Assembly (NCBI GenBank): GCA_023101725.1
Contig: JALJCO010012637.1
Location: 992,001 to 1,056,000 of the forward strand
Reading direction: 5' to 3'
Source: Atherinomorus stipes
Lineage: Eukaryota; Chordata; Actinopteri; Atheriniformes; Atherinidae
Length of the DNA: 64,000 nucleotides
This document shows positions 59,925 to 64,000 of the stretch, piece by piece (the stretch's first letter is position 1; each line of letters opens with the position of its first letter). Position numbers and translations under genes: made by a program. The notes under the pieces are model-generated. The model ran no database searches. It worked only from the letters and a program-made list of their open reading frames with translations, and was not told the DNA's origin.

Positions 59925-59930
59925 TTTATT
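59925..59930 (-). terminator. parpbp: Candidate polyA signal of parpbp (minus strand AATAAA)
   Basis: TTTATT on the plus strand, read AATAAA on the minus strand, 240-265 bases past the parpbp stop positions. Confidence 0.5.
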
Positions 59931-60169
59931 CATGTCATATTGCTGTTAGCAAAATTTGCAACAACATCACCTATTCAAAAGTTATTTGTAATTAATCACT
60001 CTAAAAGAAAAGTAATATGACAAAATGTAAAATCAAAAACGAGAAATATGGGGGGTTGAAACCATCTAGACAGCACATGTTTGGGAAAAACGCACCACAC
60101 AATTACAGTATGTTGCTTATTTACCACATTTGAAATCTATATCATGTCAGCAGCTGATGCAGGTAATGT

Positions 60170-60491
60170 TTAAAGTCTAAAGAAGCTGGTTAGCTTCCCT
60201 GTCCAGCTATAAGCTTCTTTTTATTTGAGGGTTTGCTGACATTTTTGCTGGGCACTTTGACTGACACATGAGTGTGCTGTTTCTTCTCAGGAGGCTCATT
60301 CTCTGATCCGCCATGTTGGTCAGAATCCAGCTGCTTCCTCTTGTTACCCTTGCTCTGCATCTCAATGCCAGTTTTCTTTCTTTTACGCAGACCTGCACCT
60401 CCGTTTTGAGCATTTCCACTTCTTTGCTCGAGGGCAGGGCCTCGCTGTATTTTACTTTGCTACATTTTCCGGCACTCAGGGGCAGGCTTGG
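60170..60491 (-). CDS. parpbp: parpbp terminal exon with internal TAG and out-of-frame PIP motif
   Basis: The acceptor TTTCAATCTTTGCAG (minus strand) ends at 60492. Joining in phase with the G left from the previous exon gives AKPAPECRKM, then TAG (60462-60460), then 89 open codons ending ...KKKLIAGQGS and TAA (60192-60190). One base away, codons 60193-60170 read LTSFFRL and stop. Another frame (PSLPLSAGKCSKVKYSEALP...) is open past the TAG, but it fits the tail only if a further base is missing near 60411. Either way at least two changes separate this exon from an intact tail. Confidence 0.8.
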
Positions 60492-61191
60492 CTGCAAAGA
60501 TTGAAACAAAGCAAAAGCAAGTTTGACAGGTTAGTGGCAAAAAAAGGGAAAACATTGTGACGAAATTGCTGACGTTAGCTGTTCGTCCAAGCTGGGCTGT
60601 ATGTTTATTCTACAAAGCTAAAGTTCAACATTTGTGATGTAAACCTGATGGAGCCAAGCCTGAATTCCCACAGAACAAAACACAGAAAGGGAAATGTGCA
60701 AAGCGTCTGTGTGAGTGTGTGTGCCATTTGGATTTTACTATAGATTTGGGGGTTAGCAGATTTTATAGAATGGGGATTCATTTAATGGCTGATGGTAAGA
60801 ACCAGTCCCAGAGTAGGGGCTGGGAAGGGTTCAAGGCCAAATCTACAACGGTGTTCCTGGGCTGCTGTCCAGCTGTGTAGCGTCAGAGGAAACAAGTCAC
60901 AGCAGAAAGAACGAAGCATAGCTGGTCTTCCCATTCAAAACTTTTCTACATGAAGTACACAAAGTACCTGGCGTATGTACAAAAAGTCAAGTCTGACTGT
61001 GTACCTGTGCTTGCATCATGCATATCAGAGCCAAAACTGTCTTCCATAGCGCTGGCAATCTTTGACTTGGGGGCTGGGTGCACACAGCTTGGGACTTGGC
61101 TGGTGCTTGGGAAGTCTAGCACCCGGCTGAGTGGAAGGTCTTCGTCTTTATATGTGCAGGCAAACTGGGAACGGATAACCTTGTGTTTGGC
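60170..61191 (-). CDS. parpbp: PCNA-associated recombination inhibitor PARI, last two exons, 3'-terminal lesions
   Basis: PARI binds SUMO-modified PCNA and RAD51 and restrains homologous recombination in the nucleus. The exon at 61191-61005 (minus strand) reads KHKVIRSQFACTYKDEDLPL, matching the human stretch IRSQFACTYKDD. The terminal exon 60491-60170 encodes a Lys-rich tail (KRKQLDSDQHGGSENEPPEK; human has KRKQVDLD ... NEPPQHK) and then KKKLIAGQG. The human protein ends with a PIP motif, QAKLTQFFRL. Here LTSFFRL is present but in another frame because one base is missing. In the phase set by the previous exon there is also a TAG at 60462-60460, followed by 89 open codons. The gene continues beyond the window or into a large intron; no further exons were recognised up to 64000. 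Confidence 0.85.
61005..61191 (-). CDS. parpbp: parpbp penultimate exon (187 nt)
   Basis: On the minus strand the acceptor TTTCATTTCAG is followed by GCC AAA CAC AAG, and the donor is ACAG|GTACAC at 61004. It reads from AKHKVIRSQFACTYK to SFGSDMHDAST and ends in phase 1. The FACTYKD core is shared with human PARI; the following Ser/Pro-rich part is fish-specific. Confidence 0.88.
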
Positions 61192-63744
61192 CTGAAATGA
61201 AACAACAAAACATTGCAGATATGATGAGAATGTTTGGCCCATTTAGTTTCGGTCTTCTTGGTTATTCAGATCTCATTAGGTGCCACTAAGGTGGAAACTA
61301 TTCTTCCTGGGGTCCATATACTACAAAAAAAGGAAAGAAAAAAGACATATCACATGTGGTACAGTAAAAATCTATTATGTCTGAACCAACAAGTCAAATT
61401 ATCACCTAAGATACAAGAAAACCACTTTAACAAGTCAAATTATAATTAAAAAAGTCATTTCAGTAAAGAAGAAAGAAAAAAAATCCTCTAAAATTAAGTT
61501 ACTTTTTCAATTAATAAACAGAAAATTTTCTTAAGCAACCTTACCGACTTGCATTTAGAAAGACAGAAGATTTTGAATATAAACAGTCCTGCCTCACTTC
61601 TAAGCACACCCCCTCATTCCTCTGCCTCCAATGCAGAAGCAAAGGCTGACAGGCAGGTCCGTTGGACAATCTAGAGGGCACCCCACTTCAGGATTGTGGA
61701 GTTTTAGAATATTCAGTGGATATTTTTTTGATTAATGGTGGGTCTGTCTTGTAATTCAGAGTTCCACTACCTCATTCATAGCATTTTACGCTGTTAAAAA
61801 AATAGTGTAAGAATGCAACATTGGTAAGGGTTGCTTTAATTTGTCTCATGGGAAACATTAGTAATTACAATGTGTCTGTCATGGATTTTTGTTTAGTAAT
61901 ATAACCTCTGGTAGCCGGTCTTGTAGTGTGATTATGTTGATCTCTCATAAAAGAAACTTAAAGGAGTCATCACCCGGAAATCCCACTTTTTCATGTTAAA
62001 ACGTGTATTGGATTAGGACCTCAGTTAAAACATGCCAGAAACTCCGGAGAGTGAAAGTGACTTCGTCTTCGAGTGCGGGCCCTCTCCTCTCACCCGAATC
62101 GGCCACAAGAGTGCGCTCTCCACAGTACGCGTTTTGGTTTTATCTCTGCTAATGACGTGATCTACAGAGGCTGCTAGCTGCTAAACTAGCCTCTTTAGCA
62201 CCACCTGAAATCAGCCGATTACCTGCCGCGGAGTAGCGTTTAATGACCAGCTTTGTCAGAGAGGACGATGACGACGAGAAGGAGGGAAAAAATCGGCCGT
62301 GCTGAGCTACTTCGGCAGTTTTCAGTGCTTTAACAGGAGGGACAGCACTACCAGGGACCAGTGGATTATATGTATTCAGTAAAGATGTGCAGTCGGTAAG
62401 TGTTGCTGCTTGTGTAACTTATTATCTTTTGTGTAAGAGACCAGTAAATGATGGTAGACAAACGGTGACAAGCTGCTAATGTAGCTACAAAAGCTAACAC
62501 AGTTGTTGCTGTTTCAGTAACTTCACGTCAGACGTCCGCTCCTTATATTCATCAGAGTCCAGCCCTTTTACTCCGCGGATCCTCTCTATCAACTGCACCG
62601 TTACATTTTCTCATGTTTTTCTCTGTTGGGACATCATTTCCTTCACTTGGTCTGTCCAAAACTTTGTTTTGGCTTTGACACTTGCCTCATGAACACGCTT
62701 ACAGACAGGTCTAATTCTCGTGCGTATTCTCGCGACAAACAAAAGTTGGGGATAAAAAAGAGGTTAAAATGAGCTCATTAAATTTTCCTCCCACCCAACT
62801 GTAATTAAAAATTCATTTGAAGATAATTTAAGAAGGATTGTGTATGTAAAACACTAGGTTATGACACCTTTAAATGCGAGCCTGTCTTTCACTCTTTGGC
62901 TTTCCAAACTTAGTGTCAGGCTCCAACTTCAGTGTTTTGAAAGAAATCCTTCACCTAGACTGAAATGCCAACAAAATTCACTTTTTGTTCACTTTTAACT
63001 TCAAGTATAGAAGAAGTACCAAATGTTTACAGCAGTTCACTAGTAAGGCATTAAAAATACAGTACCAAGCACTAGGTTGACTTGAAGTTTATTTTTACTT
63101 CATTTATTTGTGTTTTTATTTCAAATAAAACTTCCAAAGAAGGTTTGGAAGTTCATCTGGAAGGAAACAAGGATGTCTGTGCCAAGTTTCTTAGAGCTCA
63201 AAGCAATAGCCGTCATGGCGTTTCACAATCCACAAATATCAGATCATGGTGGTATTACATGAAGTAAGCAGAACGGGGATCTCCAAAGTAATTAGAGTGA
63301 ATAACTGTGGATAGTTTTTGGTTATACAAAAAATATGTGACGCTGTTTTAATAAAAACAAAAAATGATAGCATGTTTTTGATCTGTATCTTAGAGCTGGT
63401 TGCCAAGATTCCTGCCTTTCTCAGTGCGTGACTTTTACCTTCATGTTTTCTAAAAACAAGATGGCCTAAGTCTTTGGAACATCAATAACAGATGCTATAA
63501 AAAAAAAAAAAAAAAAAGACAAGGTAAAACTAACCGTATAAGTAATAATGTTCCCAATCAATAACTCTTTCTGTCATTAGCCAACCAAAACAAGACGATA
63601 TGGGGTCATTCCAAAGCAACTCATAACTTGCCCATGCAGTCCAAACCAAAAACTTATATTTAACGACATTTGTACAATCTTAGCTTGTACCCCAAATGGT
63701 CCTGTCAAAACTTCACTAACCATTAACATTTCCATGAAAGGGGA
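61192..63744 (-). other. parpbp: parpbp intron or flank, no exon recognised
   Basis: Holds repeat-like DNA at 61955-62870 (AAGGAGTCATCACCCGGAAAT, CTGCTAGCTGCTAAACTAGC, then the end GGTTATGACACCTTTAA), a poly-A run at 63500-63518, and the plus-strand open frame 63082-63267, whose meaning is unclear. Upstream parpbp exons (the UvrD-like helicase-related part) should lie further on in the minus-strand 5' direction, outside the window. Confidence 0.45.
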
Positions 63745-64000
63745 AGTTCGTTTTTTTCAATCTGCACCTATTTTCTAGCATGAAATATGTTAATTTACTC
63801 ACCCAGACAGTTTTGGTGTAACTTGAAATCCTTCGGGAGATATTTACATGTAGATCCACTCGAGATCAGCGTATGTCCAATATAATGGAAGTGATGGGGC
63901 AACCGCGTGCAGCCTCTAAATAAGGCATTATCTGCCACAAACTTCTTCATTTCACCAATGTTTTGTCACGAAACAATAGTCGGAGCCCCCTGGAAGCTCG
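63745..64000. repeat. Piece of the AGGATAAC foldback family
   Basis: GTTCGTTTTTTTCAATCTGCACC ... TCTAGCATGAAATATGTTAATTTACTCACCC and later AAGGCATTATCTGCCACAAA and TTCATTTCACCAATGTTTTG follow the block order of the arm at 55.5-55.25 kb read in reverse. The element runs off the window. Confidence 0.55.

Noticed and set aside
60207..60509. Minus-strand 100-codon frame as the true parpbp C-terminus
   Set aside because: It is open, but its phase does not follow from the preceding exon and its sequence does not resemble the PARI tail; the neighbouring frame carries KRKQ, NEPPEK and KKKLIAGQG.
63082..63267. Possible transposase or parpbp exon (SKEGLEVHLEGNKDVCAK)
   Set aside because: The stretch reads like protein, but I could not place it in a family; there is no matching acceptor/donor pair, and it is on the strand opposite to parpbp.

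Overview
This is a window of vertebrate nuclear DNA from a ray-finned, probably percomorph, fish. The gene structure (short exons, GT-AG introns), the AT-rich non-coding DNA full of small palindromic DNA transposons, the teleost-type IGF-1 precursor (10-residue C domain and a modular 74-residue E domain) and the gene order igf1 - pmch - parpbp all point that way. The same three neighbours lie together around human IGF1.

Layout. (1) About 730-7101, + strand: the 3' part of a C2H2 zinc-finger gene whose first visible exons resemble the N-terminal domain of the shelterin protein TIN2 (TINF2_N), followed by one large exon with about 21 fingers. The frame of that exon is broken by one base at a run of five C. 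(2) 7.2-22.8 kb: intergenic DNA made mostly of decayed transposons: hAT MITEs with 8-bp target duplications, a Tc1-like MITE carrying a second palindrome, a TTAA-type MITE, and a 2-kb repeat split by a 1.45-kb insertion. (3) 22.8-44.7 kb, + strand: complete igf1, with a conserved 5' UTR, five coding exons (16 codons / 157 nt / 257 nt / 36-nt micro-exon / 60 nt) and a 16.9-kb second intron; the 3' UTR may reach 45.3 or 47.7 kb. (4) 47.7-56.4 kb: intergenic DNA that includes a set of transposons nested inside one another (53.5-55.96 kb). (5) 56.47-58.95 kb, + strand: complete pmch (pro-melanin-concentrating hormone), three coding exons, TATA box and polyA signal. (6) 59.9-61.2 kb, - strand: the last two exons of parpbp (PARI), convergent with pmch. 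The last exon has an in-frame TAG, and its C-terminal PCNA-binding (PIP) motif is one base out of frame.

igf1 encodes the circulating growth factor, pmch a hypothalamic and pituitary neuropeptide precursor, parpbp a PCNA-associated inhibitor of recombination, and the finger gene a probable DNA-binding protein. They are neighbours by conserved synteny, not a pathway. I found no undescribed multi-gene system. The most unusual signals are the TIN2-like/zinc-finger fusion, the lesions at the parpbp PIP motif, and the nested transposons. No tRNA, rRNA or CRISPR array was seen. All splice sites were read by eye and no search was run.
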